DNA from: Bog-756 sp963839925 | GTDB taxonomy: Bacteria; Actinomycetota; Acidimicrobiia; Acidimicrobiales; RAAP-2 | Length of the DNA: 64,000 nucleotides | Direction of reading: 5' to 3' | NCBI GenBank assembly: GCA_963839925.1 | Contig: CAWIWV010000001.1 | Location: 2,232,001 to 2,296,000 of the forward strand | Shown here: piece by piece, positions 50,699 to 59,359 of the stretch | How the letters are laid out: the number at the start of each line of letters is the position of its first letter | How positions within the stretch are numbered: position 1 is the stretch's first letter | Made by a program: the position numbers and the translations under genes | The notes under the pieces: model-generated | Database searches by the model: none | What the model saw: the letters and a program-made list of their open reading frames with translations, nothing else | What the model was told of the DNA's origin: nothing

Positions 50699-50743
50699 CT
50701 GGCAGTCAAGAGGTTCGTGGGTTCGAGTCCCATCGCCTCCACT
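50699..50743 (+). repeat. right attachment-like direct repeat (tRNA-Ala 3' fragment)
   Basis: A perfect 45-bp copy of 37671-37715, covering the anticodon loop, anticodon 3' stem, variable loop, T-arm and acceptor 3' strand of tRNA-Ala. The D-arm and 5' half are missing and the preceding bases do not match the tRNA, so it is not a gene but a junction scar. Confidence 0.9.
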
Positions 50744-50794
50744 CTGTGATGTTTCGGGATTTCTGGGACAGACGAACCTATGCAAGGTGGCTGA

Positions 50795-50970
50795 TCACGG
50801 GGTGATCGGCTGGTAGTCCTTGTTCGGGTCGAGTGTCAGATGGCGGAGTAGTTCGCCCTCTTCGCTCAGCGCCCGGATGTCGAAATCGGCGACGAGAACG
50901 ATGACTCGGCGCCCTTTGTGGGCCCGACCGACACCGACGTAGTCGAACAACCTGCCAGTCCAATGGCGAA
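50795..50970 (-). pseudogene. C-terminal remnant of an IS481-family transposase
   Basis: The frame ending at 50795 reads RHWTGRLFDYVGVGRAHKGRRV then IVLVADFDIRALSEEGELLRH and LTLDPNKDYQPI. This closely resembles the conserved tail of IS481-type DDE transposases (GRLHHIGIGR...RVLVLV...GELLRxLTLDPxxDYQP). The N-terminal and catalytic DDE parts are absent. It lies only 50 bases outside the right attachment-like repeat, so an IS has been active at this hotspot. The similarity is from memory, not a search. Confidence 0.7.
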
Positions 50971-51231
50971 CGCACCGAGCACTGCAACTGTTGCTGCCGA
51001 CATACGCCGCACGTAGCGAGCTTGTCAGAATCGCGAGCGGCAAGAACCTAATGGCTGCCGGTTCACCTTATTCGGGCGTGACCGGACCCTCCCCCTGCGC
51101 GAGGGGCGAGATTTCCTCTCGGATGCATGCCGTGGCTGTTCGTCGGTGCGCCCACCACATCGGTCTGGTTTGGTCGGGACGCCGGTTTCCGCTCCCCTGG
51201 GGGCCGGATGTGACCAACGGCTCTAGCTGCC
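50971..51231. other. intergenic region upstream of the P-type ATPase gene
   Basis: Contains GC-rich stretches and CTGCCT...AGGCAG, a short hairpin at 51228-51246 whose loop holds the TTG start codon of the following frame. I find no convincing Mg-responsive riboswitch (M-box) in it. Confidence 0.4.
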
Positions 51232-53934
51232 TTGAGTTCAGGCAGTCAGATTTGGTCTGTGGTTGTGGTCCCGCGCGTCCCCGTCGGGGAGCTAGACCTC
51301 GTCGATGCCGCTGGCCTGGCGCCCGAGGAGGTGCTGTCGCGTCTTGGGAGCGGCCCTGACGGTCTGTCCTCCGACGAAGCCGCCGAGCGGCTACGACAGT
51401 TTGGGCCAAACGCGCTGGGCACCCATCGGGTCCGCGCGACCACCGTCCTGTTCAGCCAGCTCCGAAACCCGATCCTGATCCTGCTGCTGATTGCCGCTTT
51501 GATATCGGGGCTGACCGGAGGCGGTACAAACGCGGTGATCATCGCCGTGATCGTCGCCTTGAGTGTGGGCTTGGGCTTCTTCAATGAGTACCGGGCAGAG
51601 GTGGCGATGGCTTCTCTCCGAGCCAAAATCCGACAGGAAGCCGAGGTTCGCAGGGATGGACGGGAGAGCCGAGTTGAAGTCACGAACCTCGTGCCCGGTG
51701 ATGTCGTAGCGCTCCGCATTGGCTTTCTGGTACCGGCCGACATCCGTTTACTGAAGATCGACGAACTCGAGTGCGACGAAGGCGTGTTGACCGGCGAGTC
51801 GATGCCAGTGGCCAAGTCGGTGGCGCCCGTCACCGGCCGCCAGCCGCTGGACCAGCCGGGGTGTGCCCTCATGGGGACCATCGTCCATCAGGGATCGGCC
51901 CTCGGGGTGGTGGTGCGGACCGGAGCCGGCACCGCCTTCGGGCAAATCGCTGCTGGCCTGTCCGAGAAGCAGGGCCGGACTGCATTCGAAGCGGGCTTGT
52001 CGCGCTTCTCGCGCTTCTTGTTCGAGGTGGCGGCCATCCTGACCGCGTTCATCTTCATAGCCAACGTGCTGCTACACCGGCCCCTCATCGAGGCACTGCT
52101 CTTCTCGCTGGCCATCGCCGTGGGTATCGCCCCCGAAATGATGCCAGCCATCGTTACGGTGAGCCTTTCCGCCGGTTCGAGCGCGCTTGCGGCGAAGAAG
52201 GTGCTCGTGAAGCGGCTCGTTGCGATCGAGGACCTGGGCAATATCGAGATCCTTTTCACCGACAAGACGGGCACCCTCACCGAAGGGGCCATTACCTTCC
52301 AGCGGGCATTGGACACCCATGGGAGCGCGAGCAATCGGCCGCTACTTCTCGGGCTGGTGTGCAACGAAGCGACCGTCACCGACGGAAAGCCGGTCGGAGG
52401 GAACGCACTAGACCAGGCATGTTGGTCGACCCCCGATGCGGCTTCCGGACAAGAGGTTGCCACGAGCGCCGCTGCCTTCAAGAGGCTCGGCCTTCTGCCC
52501 TTCGACCACGAGCGGCAGCTGGCCTCGGTGCTGGTAAGCGATGCTGACGGTCAGCCACTCATGATCACCAAAGGTGCTCCCGAGGTGGTGCTGGATCGAT
52601 GCGCGGTCGTCCCCGACGGCGCTCGATCGGCGCTTGAGGCTCTGTTCTCTGAGGGAGCCCGGGTGGTGGCCGTGGCCACCCGCCCCGCCGAGGACATCAA
52701 GGCGCTCACCGCTGAGGACGAGCAGGGGCTGACGCTGGAAGGCTTCTTGACATTCGCCGATCGTCCCAAGGCAGACGCTGGCTCCGCCATCGCCAAACTC
52801 GAACGGCTGGGGGTAGAGGTGAAGATCATCACCGGGGACAACGGCTTGGTGGCGGCCAAGGTGTGTTCAGACATCGGGGTCGGCTGCGCGGGGGTGCTCA
52901 CTGGCTCGGAGGTCGAGTCACTTGATGACGACCACCTCGAAGCGGCAATCCTGACCACAACGGTGTTCGCCCGGATCAGCCCCGATCAGAAGTCGCGGAT
53001 CATCAAGGTGGCCCGTCGCACCGGAAAGGATGTCGCGTTCCTCGGCGACGGCGTCAACGATGCGGTGGCGTTGCACCATGCCGATGTCGGCATCTCGGTG
53101 GACTCAGGAACCGACGTGGCCAAGGACGCCGCTGACGTGGTGCTACTCGAGAAGGATCTCGGTGTGCTGGCCGAAGGCGTGATGGAGGGCCGCCGTATCT
53201 TCGCCAACACTATGAAGTACGTCCTGATGGCCACGTCCTCGAACTTTGGCAACATGTTCAGTGCGGCCGGTGCCTCTGTGTTCCTGACATTCCTGCCCAT
53301 GTTGCCGTCGCAGATCCTCCTCAACAACTTGCTCTACAACGCCGGTCAGCTAGTGATCCCGACCGACCGAGTGGACCCCGAAGCTCTCGCCCGGCCAGCG
53401 GCATGGGACATGAAGTTCATCCGCAAATTCATGACCGTATTCGGTCCCGTGAGCTCTGTCTTCGACTTCATCACATTCTGGGTGATGCTCTCAGTGCTCC
53501 ACGCCGGTCATGTCGAGTTCAGGACTGGTTGGTTCGTCGAGTCGATCGCCACCCAGACCCTCGTCGTCTACGTGATCCGGACCCGGCGGGTCCCGTTCCT
53601 CAGGAGCCGGCCCAGCCTGCCCATGCTTCTCGTGCCGACTGGGGCGGCCGTGGTCGGTGCGATCCTTCCGTACACGGGACTGGCCAACCTGCTGGGTTTC
53701 ACGCCGCTACCTGCGCAGTTCTTCCTCATCCTGTTCGGGATGGTGGTCGTCTACCTGTTCGTCGTCGAGCTGGCGAAGAGCCGCTTCTATCGGGCGCCCC
53801 ACGCCAAGACCCCCCGAATCGTTTCTACTCACGCCGAACGGCTGGAACGCCGTATTCGGCGTCGAGCGTTCAGGTTCATTCACCACGAGAGCCACGGGTC
53901 GACGAACGGGGTTGGAGGCAGCCTCGCGGGGTGA
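51232..53934 (+). CDS. mgtA: MgtA-like P-type cation ATPase (Mg2+ transporter type)
   Basis: About 900 residues, P-type ATPase. Phosphorylation site FTDKTGTLTEG with the Asp at about residue 344; actuator motif LTGESMP; hinge GDGVNDAVAL; TM4 motif AVGIAPEMMPAIVTVSL and the later NNLLYNAGQLVIPTDRVDPE follow the P3B/MgtA pattern. Ten transmembrane segments are plausible, and the C-terminal helices (LLVPTGAAVVGAILP) end in a basic tail. It transports Mg2+ inward in the family. The TTG start is uncertain; GTG at about 51256 and later codons are alternatives, since the TTG lies in a hairpin loop. Confidence 0.85.
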   Translation: MSSGSQIWSVVVVPRVPVGELDLVDAAGLAPEEVLSRLGSGPDGLSSDEAAERLRQFGPNALGTHRVRATTVLFSQLRNPILILLLIAALISGLTGGGTNAVIIAVIVALSVGLGFFNEYRAEVAMASLRAKIRQEAEVRRDGRESRVEVTNLVPGDVVALRIGFLVPADIRLLKIDELECDEGVLTGESMPVAKSVAPVTGRQPLDQPGCALMGTIVHQGSALGVVVRTGAGTAFGQIAAGLSEKQGRTAFEAGLSRFSRFLFEVAAILTAFIFIANVLLHRPLIEALLFSLAIAVGIAPEMMPAIVTVSLSAGSSALAAKKVLVKRLVAIEDLGNIEILFTDKTGTLTEGAITFQRALDTHGSASNRPLLLGLVCNEATVTDGKPVGGNALDQACWSTPDAASGQEVATSAAAFKRLGLLPFDHERQLASVLVSDADGQPLMITKGAPEVVLDRCAVVPDGARSALEALFSEGARVVAVATRPAEDIKALTAEDEQGLTLEGFLTFADRPKADAGSAIAKLERLGVEVKIITGDNGLVAAKVCSDIGVGCAGVLTGSEVESLDDDHLEAAILTTTVFARISPDQKSRIIKVARRTGKDVAFLGDGVNDAVALHHADVGISVDSGTDVAKDAADVVLLEKDLGVLAEGVMEGRRIFANTMKYVLMATSSNFGNMFSAAGASVFLTFLPMLPSQILLNNLLYNAGQLVIPTDRVDPEALARPAAWDMKFIRKFMTVFGPVSSVFDFITFWVMLSVLHAGHVEFRTGWFVESIATQTLVVYVIRTRRVPFLRSRPSLPMLLVPTGAAVVGAILPYTGLANLLGFTPLPAQFFLILFGMVVVYLFVVELAKSRFYRAPHAKTPRIVSTHAERLERRIRRRAFRFIHHESHGSTNGVGGSLAG

Positions 53935-53936
53935 CG

Positions 53937-54146
53937 GAGCGGCAAAGGCTACTGAATCCGCATTCGGCGCCCGTCCGATGGTGCCGGATTCTGCGCGGGT
54001 GCGTGTGCCACCGATGTGCCGACGTCAGACAAACCTCGATCCGCTCGCCGGTCGCATCGACTACGACGGCTCACTCCACTCACCGACGCGATGCTCGCGG
54101 CCACCATCAGGTGGGGCCACAGTTCAGGTGAGATCATGGCTCCGGT
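53937..54146. other. short gap between convergent mgtA and SDR genes
   Basis: About 210 bases with no coding signal or clear terminator. Confidence 0.4.
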
Positions 54147-54920
54147 TCAGCGGTGCGCGGTGTATCCACCATCGATGGTGAACGTCTGGCCGGTGACGAA
54201 AGCGGCGTCGTCGGACAGGAGGTAGGCGACGGCCGTGGCGATCTCCTCGGGGTACCCGAGCCGGCCGACGAGGTGACCTGCGGTGATCGGTGCCAGGGTG
54301 TCGCCGAGTGGGCCGCCGAGCCTTTCCTGGAGATCACGGTCGACGACGACGCCAGGCGCGACGGCGTTCACGCGAATGTTGCGGTCGGCGTAAGCGGTGG
54401 CCACGTAGCGCGTGAGTGCGACGACCCCGGCCTTGCTGGTGCCGTAAGCAGCAAGGGAGCGGCTGCCGTAGGTTGCGGCGACGGACGCGGTGTTGACGAT
54501 CGCGCCGCCGCCGCGTTCCAGCATGGCGGGAATGGCGAAGCGGCAGCCGAGCATGACGCCGTCGAGGTTGACGCGCATCGCGGTGTGCCAGGTGTCGAGG
54601 GGCATGGTGACGACGTCTTGGTCGGTGAGGTTGAGCTTGATCGCGGCCGCGTTGTTGTGGAGGAAGTCGAGTCCGCCGTACGCGGTGAGGGTGTCGGCGA
54701 CCATGCGTTCGACTGAATCGGGTTCGGCGACATCGGTGACTTGTGCGCGGACGGTGCCTCCGTCGGTGCGGATCAACTCGACGGTCGCGCCGGCAGCGGC
54801 CTCGTCGATGTCGGCGACGGTCACTGCGGCACCTTCGGCCGCGAGGCGGCGGGCGGTCGCGCGCCCGATTCCCGAGCCTGCGCCGGTGACGATCGCGATC
54901 TTGTCGTGGAAGCGTTCCAT
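54147..54920 (-). CDS. short-chain dehydrogenase/reductase
   Basis: A 257-residue SDR. TGAGSGIGRATARRLAAEG at residues 12-30, Asp after beta-2 (TVADIDEA; NAD preference), HNNAAAI, catalytic NTASVAATYG then YGTSK (YxxxK), and the C-terminal GQTFTIDGGY. Family members oxidise secondary alcohols. ATG 54920 starts at MERFHDKIAIVTG. It stands alone, divergent from the phosphoketolase operon with about 230 bases between them, so joint regulation is possible. Confidence 0.88.
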   Translation of the reverse strand: MERFHDKIAIVTGAGSGIGRATARRLAAEGAAVTVADIDEAAAGATVELIRTDGGTVRAQVTDVAEPDSVERMVADTLTAYGGLDFLHNNAAAIKLNLTDQDVVTMPLDTWHTAMRVNLDGVMLGCRFAIPAMLERGGGAIVNTASVAATYGSRSLAAYGTSKAGVVALTRYVATAYADRNIRVNAVAPGVVVDRDLQERLGGPLGDTLAPITAGHLVGRLGYPEEIATAVAYLLSDDAAFVTGQTFTIDGGYTAHR

Positions 54921-55148
54921 GCTCGAAGTTTCGCACGGGCCCGCGACCGTGATATTCCGTGCTGTCGATGGTCGACGACATGAGCGAGCTCGACCTCTCC
55001 TACGCCCCGCCGCTCGGTAGCCCCTGGATGCTGTGCAGATTTGTCGGGCAGGAGGTCCCGGGTTGCAAGCTGCGATCGTTTGCTCCCTGACTAGCTAGTT
55101 TGACGGGATGAAGACAGAGGTCAAGTCAGGGCTCACGGGGATCGCGTC

Positions 55149-57500
55149 GTGACCGAAGCTCTGAGCAACAGCGAGGCCGAGTTGCTCGACGCTTACTGGC
55201 GAGCCGCGAACTACCTGTCCGTAGGCCAGATCTACCTGCTCGATAATGCTCTCCTCAAAGAGCCACTCCGCCCCGACCACGTCAAACCTCGACTGCTCGG
55301 CCACTGGGGAACGACGCCCGGCCTCAATTTTATCTATGCGCACATGAACCGCGTCATTCGCAATTGGGGTCTTGACGCGATTTACGTGTTCGGCCCCGGT
55401 CACGGCGGACCAGCCGCGGTGGCCAACGCATACCTCGAAGGGACCTACACCGAGGTTTATCCCCACGTCAGCCGCGACGAAGCGGGCCTCAATCGACTGT
55501 TCAGGCAGTTCTCCTTTCCAGGCGGCATCCCGAGCCACGTCGCTCCACAGACTCCGGGCTCGATCCACGAAGGGGGCGAGCTCGGCTATGCACTCAGCCA
55601 TGCCTACGGGGCCGTCTTCGACAATCCGAACCTGCTCGCCTGTTGCGTGGTCGGGGACGGCGAGGCCGAAACGGGCCCGCTCGCTACCAGCTGGCACTCG
55701 AACAAGTTCCTCAATGCCGCCACAGACGGTGCCGTGCTGCCGATCTTGCACCTGAACGGCTACAAGATCGCGAACCCGAGTGTCCTTGCCCGCATCGGCG
55801 ACGAAGAGCTCACATCGCTGCTCGAAGGCTATGGCCACTCGGTGCACTGGGTGTCGGGCGACGATCCTCTGTCGATGCATCAGCTGATGGCGACGACGCT
55901 CGACGAGGTCATCGGGGAGATCACGACGATCCAGCGGCGGGCGCGAGAGGGCGGGCAGACGAGCCGGCCACGCTGGCCCATGATCGTCTTCAAGAGTCCG
56001 AAGGGCTGGACGGGTCCGAAGACCGTCGACGGATTGCCGAGCGAGGGAACGTGGCGCTCGCATCAGGTGCCGCTCAGTGAGGTTCGGACGAATCCCGGTC
56101 ACCTCGGCGCCCTCGAGTCCTGGATGCGGAGCTACCGGCCCGAAGATCTGTTCGACGAGCAGGGTGGGCTGAGAGCCGAACTGGCGAATCTTCCTCCCAA
56201 AGCCGGTAAACGGATGAGCGCGAACCCGCACGCCAATGGCGGCCTCCTCCTCGAGGAGCTCGCACTGCCCGACTTTCGCGAGTACGGCGTCGATGTCGGC
56301 CTCCCGGGCACCGGGCTCTCGGAGTCGACCCGGGTGCTCGGAACCTTCCTCCGCGATGTGATCACGATGAACCCTAAGCGTTTCCGTGTGTTCGGCCCCG
56401 ACGAGACAGTGTCAAACCGTCTTCAAGCGGTTTTCGAGGTGACTGACCGGCAGTGGGACGCCGAGATGCTCCCGACCGACGAGCACCTTGCACCGGCAGG
56501 CCGGGTGATGGAGATGCTCTCAGAACACCAGTGCCAAGGATGGCTCGAGGGATACCTGCTCACCGGGCGCCATGGGCTCTTCAACTGTTACGAGGCATTC
56601 ATCCACATCGTGGACGCCATGTTCAACCAGCACGCCAAATGGCTGAAGGAAGCCAATCAGATCGGCTGGCGGCGGCCGATTGCATCGCTCAACTACCTGC
56701 TCTCGAGTCACGTCTGGCGCCAGGACCACAACGGCTTCTCCCATCAGGATCCCGGATTCATCGACCATGTCGTGAATAAGAAGGCGGAAGTCATACGCGT
56801 CTACCTGCCTCCGGACGCGAACTGTCTGCTCTCGGTGATGGACCATTGCCTGTGCAGTCGCGACTACGTGAACGTCGTTGTCGCCGGCAAGCAGCCCTCG
56901 CTCAACTACCTGACGATCGAAGAGGCCGTCCTGCACTGCACACGCGGTCTTGGGATCTGGGAATGGGCGTCAAACGACGAGGGCGACCCCGATGTCGTCA
57001 TGGCTTGCTGTGGGGACATCCCAACGCTCGAGGGCTTGGCCGCCCTCGATCTTCTTCGAACCCACCTCCCAGAACTCAAGGTCCGCTTCGTCAACGTCGT
57101 CGACCTCATGCGCCTCGAGCCCGATACTGAACATCCGCACGGTCTCCCGGATCGGGAGTTCGACACGCTCTTCACGATCGACAAGCCGGTGATCTTCGCC
57201 TACCACGGCTATCCCTGGCTCATCCACCGTCTTACGTATCGGCGCGCGAACCACGTGAACTTCCACGTCCGTGGCTACAAGGAAGAGGGAACGACGACGA
57301 CGCCCTTCGACATGGTCATGCTCAACGATCTCGATCGGTTTCATCTCGTCATGGACGTCATCGACCGGGTTCCGGGACTCGGGTCCAAAGCCGCGGCGCT
57401 ACGCCAGGAGATGGAGGACCGGCGCGTTTCGGTACGGGCGTTCACCCGCGCCCAAGGGGAGGACCCGCCGGAAATTCGCGACTGGACATGGCCGCGTTAG
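55149..57500 (+). CDS. xfp: phosphoketolase (xylulose-5-P/fructose-6-P)
   Basis: A 783-residue thiamine-diphosphate enzyme. Signature regions: GHWGTTPGLNFIYAHMNR, GPGHGGPA, the ThDP segment GDGEAETGPLATSWHSNKF and HLNGYKIANPSVL, then GPDETVSNRLQAVFE and HQDPGFIDHVVNKK later. All expected catalytic blocks are intact. It splits xylulose-5-phosphate (or fructose-6-phosphate) with phosphate to acetyl-phosphate and glyceraldehyde-3-phosphate. GTG start (VTEALSNSE). The acetate kinase gene follows at once. Confidence 0.95.
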   Translation: MTEALSNSEAELLDAYWRAANYLSVGQIYLLDNALLKEPLRPDHVKPRLLGHWGTTPGLNFIYAHMNRVIRNWGLDAIYVFGPGHGGPAAVANAYLEGTYTEVYPHVSRDEAGLNRLFRQFSFPGGIPSHVAPQTPGSIHEGGELGYALSHAYGAVFDNPNLLACCVVGDGEAETGPLATSWHSNKFLNAATDGAVLPILHLNGYKIANPSVLARIGDEELTSLLEGYGHSVHWVSGDDPLSMHQLMATTLDEVIGEITTIQRRAREGGQTSRPRWPMIVFKSPKGWTGPKTVDGLPSEGTWRSHQVPLSEVRTNPGHLGALESWMRSYRPEDLFDEQGGLRAELANLPPKAGKRMSANPHANGGLLLEELALPDFREYGVDVGLPGTGLSESTRVLGTFLRDVITMNPKRFRVFGPDETVSNRLQAVFEVTDRQWDAEMLPTDEHLAPAGRVMEMLSEHQCQGWLEGYLLTGRHGLFNCYEAFIHIVDAMFNQHAKWLKEANQIGWRRPIASLNYLLSSHVWRQDHNGFSHQDPGFIDHVVNKKAEVIRVYLPPDANCLLSVMDHCLCSRDYVNVVVAGKQPSLNYLTIEEAVLHCTRGLGIWEWASNDEGDPDVVMACCGDIPTLEGLAALDLLRTHLPELKVRFVNVVDLMRLEPDTEHPHGLPDREFDTLFTIDKPVIFAYHGYPWLIHRLTYRRANHVNFHVRGYKEEGTTTTPFDMVMLNDLDRFHLVMDVIDRVPGLGSKAAALRQEMEDRRVSVRAFTRAQGEDPPEIRDWTWPR

Positions 57501-57502
57501 CA

Positions 57503-58603
57503 ATGCGTGTCCTCACCGTCAACGTGGGTTCGAGCAGCGTGAAACTCTCGGCGCTCGATGACGACAACCTGACCAACAGGTATGAGTTCTCGACCACGGA
57601 GGGACGGATCGACGAAGAAGCGATTGTGCGGGTGATCGACGCGCATGCTCCACTCGACGCCGTCGGTCACCGCATCGTGCATGGTGGGAGCGAGTTCACC
57701 GAACCCGTGCTCGTCGACGCGACGGTGAGAGGCCGGCTTGAGGCGCTCCTCGATCTGGCGCCACTCCATCTCCCCGGCTCGTTGGCCGGCCTCGACGCGC
57801 TGAGCCGACTTGTCCCCGGCGTCCCGCAGATCGCCTGCTTCGACACCGCATTTCACGCCGGGATGCCCGAGGAGGCCATCACGTACGCACTACCCGCCGA
57901 GTGGCGCAAGCGATGGGCCCTGCGCCGCTACGGGTTCCACGGGCTCTCGCACGCGTACGCGTCGGCGCGCGCCGTCGAGCTCTGTGGAGAAACTCGAGCG
58001 CACTTGCGCGTGGTGACTTGCCATCTGGGCTCGGGAGCGTCGCTCGCGGCGGTCAGGGACGGCCGGTCGCTCGACACAACGATGGGTTTCACGCCGCTCG
58101 AGGGCCTCGTGATGAGCACGCGTTCGGGGACAGTCGATCCCGGTCTCGTCCTCTGGCTCGAGGAGCACGCCGGGCTACCACCTGCCGAGCTCGCCTCGAC
58201 CCTCGAGCACCGGTCGGGGCTACTGGGTCTTTCGGGCAGTTCGGACATGCGTGACGTCCTCGCTTCCGAAGCCAGCGGGGACGACCGGGCGCGGATCGCC
58301 GTGGCGATCTACCTCCATCGTCTCCGTGCCGGGATTGCGGCGATGGCCGCGGCGCTGGAGGGGCTGGATGTCCTGGTCTTCACCGGGGGGATCGGCGAGC
58401 ACGCGTCGGCGATCCGGGCCCGGGCGGCAGCCAGCCTCACCTTTCTCGGCGTCGCCATCGACAAGGGGGGCAACGAGGTTGCAATACCCGACGCCGAGAT
58501 CACGGCCGGAAGTGGCCCCGTCCGGACGTTCGTGATCGCGGCTCGCGAGGATCTCCAGATCGCTCGCGACGTGCGCCAAGTCTTGTCGCGGGTTTCGACG
58601 TGA
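57503..58603 (+). CDS. ackA: acetate kinase
   Basis: About 366 residues of the acetate/butyrate kinase family, somewhat shorter than the typical 400. MRVLTVNVGSSSVKLS (NxGSSSxK), FHGLSHAY, HLGSGASLAA, TTMGFTPLEGLVMSTRSGTVDPG and FTGGIGEHASAIR carry the catalytic residues. I choose ATG 57503, two bases after the xfp stop; an ATG at 57488 inside xfp is also possible. It converts acetyl-phosphate plus ADP to acetate plus ATP, completing the phosphoketolase bypass with substrate-level ATP gain. Confidence 0.9.
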   Translation: MRVLTVNVGSSSVKLSALDDDNLTNRYEFSTTEGRIDEEAIVRVIDAHAPLDAVGHRIVHGGSEFTEPVLVDATVRGRLEALLDLAPLHLPGSLAGLDALSRLVPGVPQIACFDTAFHAGMPEEAITYALPAEWRKRWALRRYGFHGLSHAYASARAVELCGETRAHLRVVTCHLGSGASLAAVRDGRSLDTTMGFTPLEGLVMSTRSGTVDPGLVLWLEEHAGLPPAELASTLEHRSGLLGLSGSSDMRDVLASEASGDDRARIAVAIYLHRLRAGIAAMAAALEGLDVLVFTGGIGEHASAIRARAAASLTFLGVAIDKGGNEVAIPDAEITAGSGPVRTFVIAAREDLQIARDVRQVLSRVST

Positions 58604-58750
58604 GGATTCGCGACGTTGCATGAGCGGTTCCGCAGCACCTTCGTGCGCTTCGACAGCCTGATAGCGACTGAACCATTCATCGGGGCCCGCTCACAGTGGC
58701 GAAGCGGTGGACCCTCAAGACAGTGTCATAGATCTGGGGCAGCCCCATCC

Positions 58751-59260
58751 CTATCGCTTGATCTCGACGAGCAGAACCCACGCGTTGATCGATGCCGAAA
58801 CGAAGGTGAGCAGGATGGCAGCCATTACCCAGTAGAGCCCCCCACCCGCGCCTGCGACCAGACTCACGCCTCCCACTATCGAGGCAATGCTCGGAAGCAA
58901 CAGAGTGGCCAGGTGCTCGATCTGCCAAGACGATGGTCCACCGGGTGATTGCTTTCCGAGGGATACCCCCACGGCCTGGGCGGCAGCGACCGCAGCGACC
59001 GCAGCGATTTCGAGACCAAGGGCGCTTTTGCTTTGCCCTGGTGCCAGTCCGAATCCGGAGACGACCAGAGCACTCACCAATATCCCGAGCGTCGCGGCTG
59101 CCCTCCCCGGTAGCTGAGGGTACTTGAGAATCTGTTCGAGGTTTATCGAAATCGCGACGAACAGCAGCCCCGTCAGAGCAGCTGCCGCTCCGATCGTCCC
59201 GACGAAGAACTCATGCCAAGCCAAGGCGCTATACGGGGCCACGGCACAGTCTCGCACCAC
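58751..59260 (-). CDS. integral membrane protein of unknown function
   Basis: A 169-residue membrane protein with four or five hydrophobic helices: FFVGTIGAAAALTGLLFVAISI, ATLGILVSALVVSGFGL, LGLEIAAVAAVAAAQAVGV, LLPSIASIVGGVSLVAGAG and YWVMAAILLTFVSASINAWVLL. The start is MVRDCAVAPYS at 59260. No motif points to a function. It is located between acetate kinase and the LuxR regulator, with about 100 bases to the latter. Confidence 0.7.
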   Translation of the reverse strand: MVRDCAVAPYSALAWHEFFVGTIGAAAALTGLLFVAISINLEQILKYPQLPGRAAATLGILVSALVVSGFGLAPGQSKSALGLEIAAVAAVAAAQAVGVSLGKQSPGGPSSWQIEHLATLLLPSIASIVGGVSLVAGAGGGLYWVMAAILLTFVSASINAWVLLVEIKR

Positions 59261-59359
59261 TCAGCCCGGACTCGTGGCTATCCACACGCCTGAATGTGCC
59301 GTCGCGGGCACTCGACATCCGACCGCCTTAGGGCCTTGGACGATCTCTGCCTGTGCGTC

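Larger units (their letters stand above)
37671..50743. mobile_element. putative 13-kb genomic island integrated at tRNA-Ala(GGC)
   Basis: The region lies between 45-bp perfect direct repeats, the left one belonging to an intact tRNA-Ala and the right one being a lone 3' fragment. The DNA between looks visibly less GC-rich and less tightly packed than the flanks, and contains accessory genes (desaturase, PRC-barrel protein, small cysteine-motif proteins, degenerate kinase-like protein, LuxR regulator, methyltransferase, P450). No integrase, excisionase or conjugation gene is recognisable, so the element is decayed, non-autonomous or was mobilised in trans. The class is inferred from structure alone. 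Confidence 0.75.

Noticed and set aside
50699..50743. second tRNA-Ala gene
   Set aside because: Only the 3' part from the anticodon loop onward is present; no D-arm or 5' acceptor strand can be found upstream. It is a repeat scar, not a gene.
50971..51231. Mg2+ riboswitch (M-box) before mgtA
   Set aside because: None of the M-box core sequence elements that I know can be found; only a short hairpin is present.
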